Below are positions 40,001 to 54,700 of a stretch of 64,000 nt of DNA, in pieces; the stretch's first letter is position 1; each line of letters opens with the position of its first letter. The notes below the pieces were generated by a model. That model searched no databases. It was not told the DNA's origin and saw nothing but the letters and a program-made list of their open reading frames with translations. The stretch spans positions 51,104,646 through 51,168,645 of the forward strand of contig OY970821.1 of assembly GCA_963853835.1 (NCBI GenBank), read 5' to 3'. The position numbers and the translations under genes were made by a program. This stretch comes from Calendula officinalis (Eukaryota > Streptophyta > Magnoliopsida > Asterales > Asteraceae).

Positions 40001-43000
40001 CTTCTAGCCATGACCAATACTCTATAGATTTCCATTTTACAAGTAATAGGTGTCCATAACCCATAACCATGGTCCTTGAACCATTATAACTACTAGCCTT
40101 GACCAATAGCCTATAGATATCCATTTTACAAGTAATAGGTGTCCATAACCCATAACCATGGTCCTTGAATCATTATAACCACTAGATGTCCATGACTGAT
40201 ACTGATGGCCCTTGAACCATTATAACTACTAGCCATGTCCAATAGCCTACAGATCTACATTTTACAAGTAATAGGTGTCCATAACCCATAACCATGGTTC
40301 TTGAACCATTATAACCACTAGATGTCCATAACTGATACTGATGGCCCATGAACCATTTTAACTAGTAACCTTGACCAGTACCCTACAGATATCGATTTTA
40401 CAAGTAATAGGTGTCCATAACCCATAACCAAGGCCAGTGAACTATTATAACCACTACATGTCCATAACTCATATAGATGGCCCTTGAACCATTATAACTA
40501 CTAGCCATGACAAATAGCCTATAGATATCGATTTTAAAAGTAATAGGTATCCATTACGCATAACAATCGTCCCTGAACCAGTATAACCACTAGATTTCCA
40601 TAACTGATACCGATGGCCCTTGAACCATTATAACTACTAGCCATGACCAATAGCCTATAGATATCCATTTTACAAGTAATAGGTGTCCATAACCCATAAC
40701 CATGGTCCTTGAACCATTATAACAACTAGATGTCCATAACAGAAACTGATAGCCCTTGAACCATTATAACTACTAGCCATGTCCAATAGCCTACAGATAA
40801 ACATTTTACAAGTAATAGGTGTCCATAACCCACAACCAAGGCCATTGAACCATTATAACCACTAGATGTCCATAACTGATACTGATGGCCCATGAACCAT
40901 TTTAACTAGTAACCTTGACCAGTACCCTACAGATATCCATTTTACAAGTAATAGGTGTCCATAACCCATAACCAAGGCCAGTGAACCATTATAACCACTA
41001 GATGTCCATAACTGACACTGATGGCCCTTGAACCATTATAACTACTAGCCTTGACCAATAGCCTATAGATATCCATTTTACAAGTAATAGGTGTCCATAA
41101 CCCATAACCATGGTCCTTGAATCATTATAACCACTAGATGTCCATGACTGATACTGATGGCCCTTGAACCATTATAACTACTAGCCATGTCCAATAGCCT
41201 ACAGATCTACATTTTACAAGTAATAGGTGTCCATAACCCATAACCACGGTTCTTGAACCATTATAACTACTAGATGTCCATAACTGATACTGATGGCCCA
41301 TGAACCATTTTAACTAGTAACCTTGACCAGTACCCTACAGATATCGATTTTACAAGTAATAGGTGTCCATAACCCATAACCAAGGCCAGTGAACTATTAT
41401 AACCACTACATGTCCATAACTCATATCGATGGCCCTTGAACCATTATAACTACTAGCCATGACAAATAGCCTATAGATATCGATTTTAAAAGTAATAGGT
41501 ATCCATTACGCATAACAATCGTCCCTGAACCAGTATAACCACTAGATTTCCATAACTGATACCGATGGCCCTTGAACCATTATAACTACTAGCCATGACC
41601 AATAGCCTATAGATATCCATTTTACAAGTAATAGGTGTCCATAACCCATAACCATGGTCCTTGAACCATTATAACAACTAGATGTCCATAACAGAAACTG
41701 ATAGCCCTTGAACCATTATAACTACTAGCCATGTCCAATAGCCTACAGATATACATTTTACAAGTAATAGGCGTCCATAACCCACAACCAAGGCCATTGA
41801 ACCATTATAACCACTAGATGTCCATAACTGATACTGATGGCCCATGAACCATTTTAACTAGTAACCTTGACCAGTACCCTACAGATATCCATTTTACAAG
41901 TAATAGGTGTCCATAACCCATAACCAAGGCCAGTGAACCATTATAACCACTAGATGTCCATAACTGACACTGATGGCCCTTGAACCATTATAACTACTAG
42001 CCTTGACCAATAGCCTATAGATATCCATTTTACAAGTAATAGGTGTCCATAACCCATAACCATGGTCCTTGAATCATTATAACCACTAGATGTCCATGAC
42101 TGATACTGATGGCCCTTGAACCATTATAACTACTAGCCATGTCCAATAGCCTACAGATATACATTTTACAAGTGATAGGTGTCCATAACCCATAACCATG
42201 GTTCTTGAACCATTATAACCACTAGATGTCCATAACTGATACTGATGGCCCATGAACCATTTTAACTAGTAACCTTGACCAGTACCCTACAGATATCCAT
42301 TTTACAAGTAATAGGTGTCCATAACCCATAACCAAGGCCAGTGAACCATTATAACCACTACATGTCCATAACTCATATCGATGGCCCTTGAACCATTATA
42401 ACTACTAGCCATGACCAATAGCCTATAGATATCGATTTTAAAAGTAATAGGTGTCCATTACGCATAACAATTGTCCCTGAACCAGTATAACCACTAGATT
42501 TCCATAACTGATACCGATGGCCCTTGAACCATTATAACTACTAGCCATGACCAATAGCCTATAGATATCCATTTTACAAGTAATAGGTGTCCATAACCCA
42601 TAACCATGGTCCTTGAACCATTATAACAACTAGATGTCCACAACAGAAACTGATAGCCCTTGAACCATTATAACTACTAGCCATGACCAATAGCCTATAG
42701 ATATACATTTTACAAGTAATAGGTGTCCATAACCCACAACCAAGGCCATTGAACCATTATAACCACTACATGTCCATAACTCATATCGATGGCCCTTGAA
42801 CCATTATAACTACTAGCCATGACCAATAGCCTATAGATAACCATTTTACAAGTAATAGGTGTCCATTACCCATAACAATCGTCGTCGAACCATTATAACC
42901 ACTAGATGTCCATAACTGACATTGATGGCCCTTGAACCATTATAACTACTAGCCTTGACCAATAGCCTATAGATATCCATTTTACAAGTAATGGGTGTCC

Positions 43001-45799
43001 ATAACCCATAACCATGATCCTTGAATCATTATAACCACTAGATGTCCATGACTGATACTGATGGCCCTTGAACCATTATAACTACTAGCCATGTCCAATA
43101 GCCTACAGATATACATTTTACAAGTAATAGGTGTCCATAACCCATAACCATGGTTCTTGAACCATTATAACCACTAGATGTCCATAACTGATACTGATGG
43201 CCCATGAACCATTTTAACTAGTAACCTTGACCAGTACCCTACAGATATCCATTTTACAAGTAATAGGTGTCCATAACCCATAACCATGGTCCTTGAACCA
43301 TTATAACAACTAGATGTCCATAATAGAAACTAATAGCCCTTGAACCATTATAACTACTAGCCATGACCAATAGCCTATAGATATACATTTTACAAGTAAT
43401 AGGTGTCCATAACTCACAACCAAGGCCATTGAACCATTATAACAACTACATGTCCATAACTCATATCGATGGCCCTTGAACCATTATAACTACTAGCCAT
43501 GACCAATAGCCTATAGATAACCATTTTACAAGTAATAGGTGTCCATTACCCATAACAATCGTCGTCGAACCATTATAACCACTAGATGTCCATAACTGAC
43601 ACTGATGGCCCTTGAACCATTATAACTACTAGCCTTGACCAATAGCCTATAGATATCCATTTTACAAGTAATAGGTGTCCATAACCCATAACCATGGTCC
43701 TTGAATCATTATAACCACTAGATGTCCATGACTGATACTGATGGCCCTTGAACCATTATAACTACTAGCCATGTCCAATAGCCTACAGATATACATTTTA
43801 CAAGTAATAGGTGTCCATAACCCATAACCATGGTTCTTGAACCATTATAACCACTAGATGTCCATAACTGATACTGATGGCCCATGAACCATTTTAACTA
43901 GTAACCTTGACCAGTACCCTACAGATATCCATTTTACAAGTAATAGGTGTCCATAACCCATAACCAAGGCCAGTGAACCATTATAACCACTACATGTCCA
44001 TAACTCATATCGATGGCCCTTGAACCATTATAACTACTAGCCATGACCAATAGCCTATAGATATCGATTTTAAAAGTAATAGGTGTCCATTACGCATAAC
44101 AATCGTCCCTGAACCAGTATAACCACTAGATTTCCATAACTGATACCGATGGCCCTTGAACCATTATAACTACTAGCCATGACCAATAGCCTATAGATAT
44201 CCATTTTACAAGTAATAGGTGTCCATAACCCATAACCATGGTCCTTGAACCATTATAACAACTAGATGTCCATAACAGAAACTGATAGCCCTTGAACCAT
44301 TATAACTACTAGCCATGACCAATAGCCTATAGATATACATTTTACAAGTAATAGGTGTCCATAACCCACAACCAAGGCCATTGAACCATTATAACCACTA
44401 CATGTCCATAACTCATATCGATGGCCCTTGAACCATTATAACTACTAGCCATGACCAATAGCCTATAGATAACCATTTTACAAGTAATAGGTGTCCATTA
44501 CCCATAACAATCGTCGTCGAACCATTATAACCACTAGATGTCCATAACTGACACTGATGGCCCTTGAACTATTATAACTACTAGCCTTGACCAATAGCCT
44601 ATAGATATCCATTTTACAAGTAATAGGTGTCCATAACCCATAACCATGGTCCTTGAATCATTATAACCACTAGATGTCCATGACTGATACTGATGGCCCT
44701 TGAACCATTATAACTACAAGCCATGTCCAATAGCCTACAGATATACATTTTACAAGTAATAGGTGTCCATAACCCATAACCATGGTTCTTGAACCATTAT
44801 AACCACTAGATGTCCATAACTGATACTGATGGCCCATGAACCATTTTAACTAGTAACCTTGACCAGTACCCTACAGATATCCATTTTACAAGTAATAGGT
44901 GTCCATAACCCATAACCAAGGCCAGTGAACCATTATAACCACTACATGTCCATAACTCATATCGATGGCCCTTGAACCATTATAACTACTAGCCATGACC
45001 AATAGCCTATAGATATCGATTTTAAAAGTAATAGGTGTCCATTACGCATAACAATCGTCCCTGAACCAGTATAACCACTAGATTTCCATAACTGATACCG
45101 ATGGCCCTTGAACCATTATAACTACTAGCCATGACCAATAGCCTATAGATATCCTTTTTACAAGTAATAGGTGTCCATAACCCATTACCATGGTCCTTGA
45201 ACCATTATAACAACTAGATGTCCATAACAGAAACTGATAGCCCTTGAACCATTATAACTACTAGCCATGACCAAAAGCCTATAGATATACATTTTACAAG
45301 TAATAGGTGTCCATAACCCACAACCAAGGCCATTGAACCATTATAACCACTACATGTCCATAACACATATCGATGGCCCTTGAACCATTATAACTACTAG
45401 CCATGACCAATAGCCTATAGATAACCATTTTACAAGTAATAGGTGTCCATAACCCATAACCATGGTCCTTGAATCATTATAACCACTAGATGTCCATGAC
45501 TGATACTGATGGCCCTTGAACCATTATAACTACTAGCCATGTCCAATAGCCTACAGATATACATTTTACAAGTAATAGGTGTCCATAACCCATAACCATG
45601 GTTCTTGAACCATTATAACCACTAGATGTCCATAACTGATAATGATGGCCCATGAACCATTTTAACTAGTAACCGTGACCACTACCCTACAGATATCCAT
45701 TTTACAAGTAATAGGTGTCCATAACCCATAACCAAGGCCAGTGAACCATTACAGCCACTACATGTCCATAACTCATATCAATGGCCCTTGAACCATTAT
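37001..45799. repeat. Mixed-period satellite zone
   Basis: Anchor spacings are 1,222, 1,224, 1,266, 952, 952, 1,632 and 952 bp between 36818 and 45018, that is 9-, 9-, shortened 10-, 7-, 7-, 12- and 7-monomer steps. The 952-bp pair at 40530-42434 is a remnant or new copy of the 7-mer HOR. Small indels occur at 37194 (ATAACTCTAGCC) and 37319 (TTGAACATTATAAC). No gene or foreign insertion is seen. Confidence 0.8.
39390..40120. repeat. 361-bp duplication containing 89-bp monomers
   Basis: At about 39689-39735 and 40050-40096, subunit A runs straight into subunit C (TTATAACTACTAGCCTTGAC follows the CATGGTCCTTG of A), so one 47-bp subunit is missing and the monomer is 89 bp. The two events lie 361 bp apart (3 x 136 - 47) with matching neighbours, including CTCATATCAATGG. 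One deletion was therefore followed by tandem duplication of two full monomers plus the short one. The 1,266-bp anchor step across the region equals 10 x 136 minus 2 x 47, which confirms the count. Confidence 0.85.
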
Positions 45800-48700
45800 A
45801 ACTTCTAGCCATGACCAATACTCTATAGATTTCCATTTTACAAGTAATAGGTGTCCATAACCCATAACCATGGTCCTTGAACCATTATAACAACTAGATG
45901 TCCATAACTGATACTGATGGCCCTTGAACCATTATAACTACTAGCCATGACCGATAGCCTATAAATATACATTTTACAAGTAATAGGTGTCCATAACCCA
46001 TAACCAAGGCCATTGAACCATTATAACCACTACATGTCCATAACTCATATCGATGGCCCTTGAACCATTATAACTACTAGCCATGACCAATAGCCTATAG
46101 ATATCGATTTTAAAAGTAATAGGTGTCCATTACGCATAACAATCGTCCCTGAACCAGTATAACCACTAGATTTCCATAACTGATACCGATGGCCCTTGAA
46201 CCATTATAACTACTAGCCATGACCAATAGCCTATAGATATCCATTTTACAAGTAATAGGTGTCCATAACCCATAACCATGGTCCTTGAACCATTATAACA
46301 ACTACATGTCCATAACTGATACTGATAGCCCTTGAACCATTATAACTACTAGCCATGACCAATAGCCTATAGATATCCATTTTACAAGTAATAGGTGTCC
46401 ATAACCCGTAACCATGGTCCTTGAATCATTATAACCACTAGATGTCCATGACTGATACTGATGGCCCTTGAACCATTATAACTACTAGCCATGTCCAATA
46501 GCCTACAGATATACATTTTACAAGTAATAGGTGTCCATAACCCATAACCATGGTCCTTGAACCATTATAACAACTAGATGTCCATAACTGATACTGATGG
46601 CCCTTGAACCATTATAACTACTAGCCATGACCGATAGCCTATAAATATACATTTTACAAGTAATAGGTGTCCATAACCCATAACCAAGGCCATTGAACCA
46701 TTATAACCACTACATGTCCATAACTCATATCGATGGCCCTTGAACCATTATAACTACTAGCCATGACCAATAGCCTATAGATATCGATTTTAAAAGTAAT
46801 AGGTGTCCATTACGCATAACAATCGTCCCTGAACCAGTATAACCACTAGATTTCCATAACTGATACCGATGGCCCTTGAACCATTATAACTACTAGCCAT
46901 GACCAATAGCCAATAGATATCCATTTTACAAGTAATAGGTGTCCATAACCCACAACCAAGGCCATTGAACCATTATAACCACTACATGTCCATAACTCAT
47001 ATTGATGGCCCTTGAACCATTATAACTACTAGCCATGACCAATAGCCTATAGATAACCATTTTACAAGTAATAGGTGTCCATTACCCATAACAATCGTCG
47101 TCGAACCATTATAACCACTAGATGTCCATAACTGACACTGATGGCCCTTGAACCATTATAACTACTAGCCTTGACCAATAGCCTATAGATATCCATTTTA
47201 CAAGTAATAGGTGTCCATAACCCATAACCATGGTCCTTGAATCATTATAACCACTAGATGTCCATGACTGATACTGATGGCCCTTGAACCATTATAACTA
47301 CAAGCCATGTCCAATAGCCTACAGATATACATTTTACAAGTAATAGGTGTCCATAACCCATAACCATGGTTCTTGAACCATTATAACCACTAGATGTCCA
47401 TAACTGATACTGATGGCCCATGAACCATTTTAACTAGTAACCTTGACCAGTACCCTACAGATATCCATTTTACAAGTAATAGGTGTCCATAACCCATAAC
47501 CAAGGCCAGTGAACCATTATATCCACTACATGTCCATAACTCATATCGATGGCCCTTGAACCATTATAACTACTAGCCATGACCAATAGCCTATAGATAT
47601 CGATTTTAAAAGTAATAGGTGTCCATTACGCATAACAATCGTCCCTGAACCAGTATAACCACTAGATTTCCATAACTGATACCGATGGCCCTTGAACCAT
47701 TATAACTACTAGCCATGACCAATAGCCTATAGATATCCATTTTACAAGTAATAGGTGTCCATAACCCATAACCATGGTCCTTGAACCATTATAACAACTA
47801 GATGTCCATAACAGAAACTGATAGCCCTTGAACCATTATAACTACTAGCCATGACCAAAAGCCTATAGATATACATTTTACATGTAATAGGTGTCCATAA
47901 CCCACAACCAAGGCCATTGAACCATTATAACCACTACATGTCCATAACTCATATCGATGGCCCTTGAACCATTATAACTACTAGCCATGACCAATAGCCT
48001 ATAGATAACCATTTTACAAGTAATAGGTGTCCATTACCCATAACAATCGTCGTCGAACCATTATAACCACTAGATGTCCATAACTGACACTGATGGCCCT
48101 TGAACCATTATAACTACTAGCCATGTCCAATAGCCTACAGATATACATTTTACAAGTAATAGGTGTCCATAACCCATAACCATGGTCCTTGAATCATTAT
48201 AACCACTAGATGTCCATGACTGATACTGATGGCCCTTGAACCATTATAACTACTAGCCATGTCCAATAGCCTACAGATATACATTTTACAAGTAATAGGT
48301 GTCCATAACCCATAACCATGGTTCTTGAACCATTATAACCACTAGATGTCCATAACTGATTCTGATGGCCCATGAACCATTTTAACCAGTAACCTTGACC
48401 ACTACCCTACAGATATCCATTTTACAAGTAATAGGTGTCCATAACCCATAACCAAGGCCAGTGAACCATTACAGCCACTACATGTCCATAACTCATATCA
48501 ATGGCCCTTGAACCATTATAACTTCTAGCCATGACCAATACTCTATAGATTTCCATTTTACAAGTAATAGGTGTCCATAACCCATAACCATGGTCCTTGA
48601 ACCATTATAACAACTAGATGTCCATAACTGATACTGATGGCCCTTGAACCATTATAACTACTAGCCATGACCGATAGCCTATAAATATACATTTTACAAG

Positions 48701-51700
48701 TAATAGGTGTCCATAACCCATAACCAAGGCCATTGAACCATTATAACCACTACATGTCCATAACTCATATCGATGGCCCTTGAACCATTATAACTACTAG
48801 CCATGACCAATAGCCTATAGATATCGATTTTAAAAGTAATAGGTGTCCATTACGCATAACAATCGTCCCTGAACCAGTATAACCACTAGATTTCCATAAC
48901 TGATACCGATGGCCCTTGAACCATTATAACTACTAGCCATGACCAATAGCCTATAGATATCCATTTTACAAGTAATAGGTGTCCATAACCCGTAACCATG
49001 GTCCTTGAACCATTATAACAACTAGATGTCCATAACTGATACTGATAGCCCTTGAACCATTATAACTACTAGCCATGACCAATAGCCTATAGATATCCAT
49101 TTTACAAGTAATAGGTGTCCATAACCCGTAACCATGGTCCTTGAATCATTATAACCACTAGATGTCCATGACTGATACTGATGGCCCTTGAACCATTATA
49201 ACTACTAGCCATGACCGATAGCCTATAAATATACATTTTACAAGTAATAGGTGTCCATAACCCATAACCAAGGCCATTGAACCATTATAACCACTACATG
49301 TCCATAACTCATATCGATGGCCCTTGAACCATTATAACTACTAGCCATGACCAATAGCCTATAGATATCGATTTTAAAAGTAATAGGTGTCCATTACGCA
49401 TAACAATCGTCCCTGAACCAGTATAACCACTAGATTTCCATAACTGATACCGATGGCCCTTGAACCAATATAACTACTAGCCATGACCAATAGCCTATAG
49501 ATATCCATTTTACAAGTAATAGGTGTCCATAACCCATAACCATGGTCCTTGAACCATTATAACAACTAGATGTCCATAACTGATACTGATAGCCCTTGAA
49601 CCATTATAACTACTAGCCATGTCCAATAGCCTACAGATATACATTTTACAAGTAATAGGTGTCCATAACCCATAACCATGGTCCTTGAACCATTATAACA
49701 ACTAGATGTCCATAACTGATACTGATGGCCCTTGAACCATTATAACTACTAGCCATGACCGATTGCCTATAAATATACATTTTACAAGTAATAGGTGTCC
49801 ATAACCCATAACCAAGGCCATTGAACCATTATAACCACTACATGTCCATAACTCATATCGATGGCCCTTGAACCATTATAACTACTAGCCATGACCAATA
49901 GCCTATAGATATCGATTTTAAAAGTAATAGGTGTCCATTACGCATAACAATCGTCCCTGAACCAGTATAACCACTAGATTTCCATAACTGATACCGATGG
50001 CCCTTGAACCATTATAACTACTAGCCATGACCAATAGCCTATAGATATCCATTTTACAAGTAATAGGTGTCCATAACCCACAACCAAGGCCATTGAACCA
50101 TTATAACCACTACATGTCCATAACTCATATTGATGGCCCTTGAACCATTATAACTACTAGCCATGACCAATAGCCTATAGATAACCATTTTACAAGTAAT
50201 AGGTGTCCATTACCCATAACAATCGTCGTCGAACCATTATAACCACTAGATGTCCATAACTGACACTGATGGCCCTTGAACCATTATAACTACTAGCCTT
50301 GACCAATAGCCTATAGATATCCATTTTACAAGTAATAGGTGTCCATAACCCATAACCATGGTCCTTGAATCATTATAACCACTAGATGTCCAAGACTGAT
50401 ACTGATGGCCCTTGAACCATTATAACTACTAGCCATGTCCAATAGCCTACAGATATACATTTTACAAGTAATAGGTGTCCATAACCCATAACCATGGTTC
50501 TTGAACCATTATAACCACTAGATGTCCATAACTGATACTGATGGCCCATGAACCATTTTAACTAGTAACCTTGACCAGTACCCTACAGATATCCATTTTA
50601 CAGGTAATAGGTGTCCATAACCCATAACCAAGGCCAGTGAACCATTATAACCACTACATGTCCATAACTCATATCGATGGCCCTTGAACCATTATAACTT
50701 CTAGCCATGACCAATACTCTATAGATTTCCATTTTACAAGTAATAGGTGTCCATAACCCATAACCATGGTCCTTGAACCATTATAACAACTAGATGTCCA
50801 TAACTGATACTGATGGCCCTTGAACCATTATAACTACTAGCCATGACCGATAGCCTATAAATATACATTTTACAAGTAATAGGTGTCCATAACCCATAAC
50901 CAAGGCCATTGAACCATTATAACCACTACATGTCCATAACTCATATCGATGGCCCTTGAACCATTATAACTACTAGCCATGACCAATAGCCTATAGATAT
51001 CGATTTTAAAAGTAATAGGTGTCCATTACGCATAACAATCGTCCCTGAACCAGTATAACCACTAGATTTCCATAACTGATACCGATGGCCCTTGAACCAT
51101 TATAACTACTAGCCATGACCAATAGCCTATAGATATCCATTTTACAAGTAATAGGTGTCCATAACCCATAACCATGGTCCTTGAACCATTATAACAACTA
51201 CATGTCCATAACTGATACTGATAGCCCTTGAACCATTATAACTACTAGCCATGACCAATAGCCTATAGATATCCATTTTACAAGTAATAGGTGTCCATAA
51301 CCCGTAACCATGGTCCTTGAATCATTATAACCACTAGATGTCCATGACTGATACTGATGGCCCTTGAACCATTATAACTACTAGCCATGTCCAATAGCCT
51401 ACAGATATACATTTTACAAGTAATAGGTGTCCATAACCCATAACCATGGTCCTTGAACCATTATAACAACTAGATGTCCATAACTGATACTGATGGCCCT
51501 TGAACCATTATAACTACTAGCCATGACCGATAGCCTATAAATATACATTTTACAAGTAATAGGTGTCCATAACCCATAACCAAGGCCATTGAACCATTAT
51601 AACCACTACATGTCCATAACTCATATCGATGGCCCTTGAACCATTATAACTACTAGCCATGACCAATAGCCTATAGATATCGATTTTAAAAGTAATAGGT

Positions 51701-54700
51701 GTCCATTACGCATAACAATCGTCCCTGAACCAGTATAACCACTAGATTTCCATAACTGATACCGATGGCCCTTGAACCATTATAACTACTAGCCATGACC
51801 AATAGCCAATAGATATCCATTTTACAAGTAATAGGTGTCCATAACCCACAACCAAGGCCATTGAACCATTATAACCACTACATGTCCATAACTCATATTG
51901 ATGGCCCTTGAACCATTATAACTACTAGCCATGACCAATAGCCTATAGATAACCATTTTACAAGTAATAGGTGTCCATTACCCATAACAATCGTCGTCGA
52001 ACCATTATAACCACTAGATGTCCATAACTGACACTGATGGCCCTTGAACCATTATAACTACTAGCCTTGACCAATAGCCTATAGATATCCATTTTACAAG
52101 TAATAGGTGTCCATAACCCATAACCATGGTCCTTGAATCATTATAACCACTAGATGTCCATGACTGATACTGATGGCCCTTGAACCATTATAACTACAAG
52201 CCATGTCCAATAGCCTACAGATATACATTTTACAAGTAATAGGTGTCCATAACCCATAACCATGGTTCTTGAACCATTATAACCACTAGATGTCCATAAC
52301 TGATACTGATGGCCCATGAACCATTTTAACTAGTAACCTTGACCAGTACCCTACAGATATCCATTTTACAAGTAATAGGTGTCCATAACCCATAACCAAG
52401 GCCAGTGAACCATTATAACCACTACATGTCCATAACTCATATCGATGGCCCTTGAACCATTATAACTACTAGCCATGACCAATAGCCTATAGATATCGAT
52501 TTTAAAAGTAATAGGTGTCCATTACGCATAACAATCGTCCCTGAACCAGTATAACCACTAGATTTCCATAACTGATACCGATGGCCCTTGAACCATTATA
52601 ACTACTAGCCATGACCAATAGCCTATAGATATCCATTTTACAAGTAATAGGTGTCCATAACCCATAACCATGGTCCTTGAACCATTATAACAACTAGATG
52701 TCCATAACAGAAACTGATAGCCCTTGAACCATTATAACTACTAGCCATGACCAAAAGCCTATAGATATACATTTTACATGTAATAGGTGTCCATAACCCA
52801 CAACCAAGGCCATTGAACCATTATAACCACTACATGTCCATAACTCATATCGATGGCCCTTGAACCATTATAACTACTAGCCATGACCAATAGCCTATAG
52901 ATAACCATTTTACAAGTAATAGGTGTCCATTACCCATAACAATCGTCGTCGAACCATTATAACCACTAGATGTCCATAACTGACACTGATGGCCCTTGAA
53001 CCATTATAACTACTAGCCATGTCCAATAGCCTACAGATATACATTTTACAAGTAATAGGTGTCCATAACCCATAACCATGGTCCTTGAATCATTATAACC
53101 ACTAGATGTCCATGACTGATACTGATGGCCCTTGAACCATTATAACTACTAGCCATGTCCAATAGCCTACAGATATACATTTTACAAGTAATAGGTGTCC
53201 ATAACCCATAACCATGGTTCTTGAACCATTATAACCACTAGATGTCCATAACTGATTCTGATGGCCCATGAACCATTTTAACCAGTAACCTTGACCACTA
53301 CCCTACAGATATCCATTTTACAAGTAATAGGTGTCCATAACCCATAACCAAGGCCAGTGAACCATTACAGCCACTACATGTCCATAACTCATATCAATGG
53401 CCCTTGAACCATTATAACTTCTAGCCATGACCAATACTCTATAGATTTCCATTTTACAAGTAATAGGTGTCCATAACCCATAACCATGGTCCTTGAACCA
53501 TTATAACAACTAGATGTCCATAACTGATACTGATGGCCCTTGAACCATTATAACTACTAGCCATGACCGATAGCCTATAAATATACATTTTACAAGTAAT
53601 AGGTGTCCATAACCCATAACCAAGGCCATTGAACCATTATAACCACTACATGTCCATAACTCATATCGATGGCCCTTGAACCATTATAACTACTAGCCAT
53701 GACCAATAGCCTATAGATATCGATTTTAAAAGTAATAGGTGTCCATTACGCATAACAATCGTCCCTGAACCAGTATAACCACTAGATTTCCATAACTGAT
53801 ACCGATGGCCCTTGAACCATTATAACTACTAGCCATGACCAATAGCCTATAGATATCCATTTTACAAGTAATAGGTGTCCATAACCCGTAACCATGGTCC
53901 TTGAACCATTATAACAACTAGATGTCCATAACTGATACTGATAGCCCTTGAACCATTATAACTACTAGCCATGACCAATAGCCTATAGATATCCATTTTA
54001 CAAGTAATAGGTGTCCATAACCCGTAACCATGGTCCTTGAATCATTATAACCACTAGATGTCCATGACTGATACTGATGGCCCTTGAACCATTATAACTA
54101 CTAGCCATGACCGATAGCCTATAAATATACATTTTACAAGTAATAGGTGTCCATAACCCATAACCAAGGCCATTGAACCATTATAACCACTACATGTCCA
54201 TAACTCATATCGATGGCCCTTGAACCATTATAACTACTAGCCATGACCAATAGCCTATAGATATCGATTTTAAAAGTAATAGGTGTCCATTACGCATAAC
54301 AATCGTCCCTGAACCAGTATAACCACTAGATTTCCATAACTGATACCGATGGCCCTTGAACCAATATATCTACTAGCCATGACCAATAGCCTATAGATAT
54401 CCATTTTACAAGTAATAGGTGTCCATAACCCATAACCATGGTCCTTGAACCATTATAACAACTAGATGTCCATAACTGATACTGATAGCCCTTGAACCAT
54501 TATAACTACTAGCCATGTCCAATAGCCTACAGATATACATTTTACAAGTAATAGGTGTCCATAACCCATAACCATGGTCCTTGAACCATTATAACAACTA
54601 GATGTCCATAACTGATACTGATGGCCCTTGAACCATTATAACTACTAGCCATGACCGATTGCCTATAAATATACATTTTACAAGTAATAGGTGTCCATAA

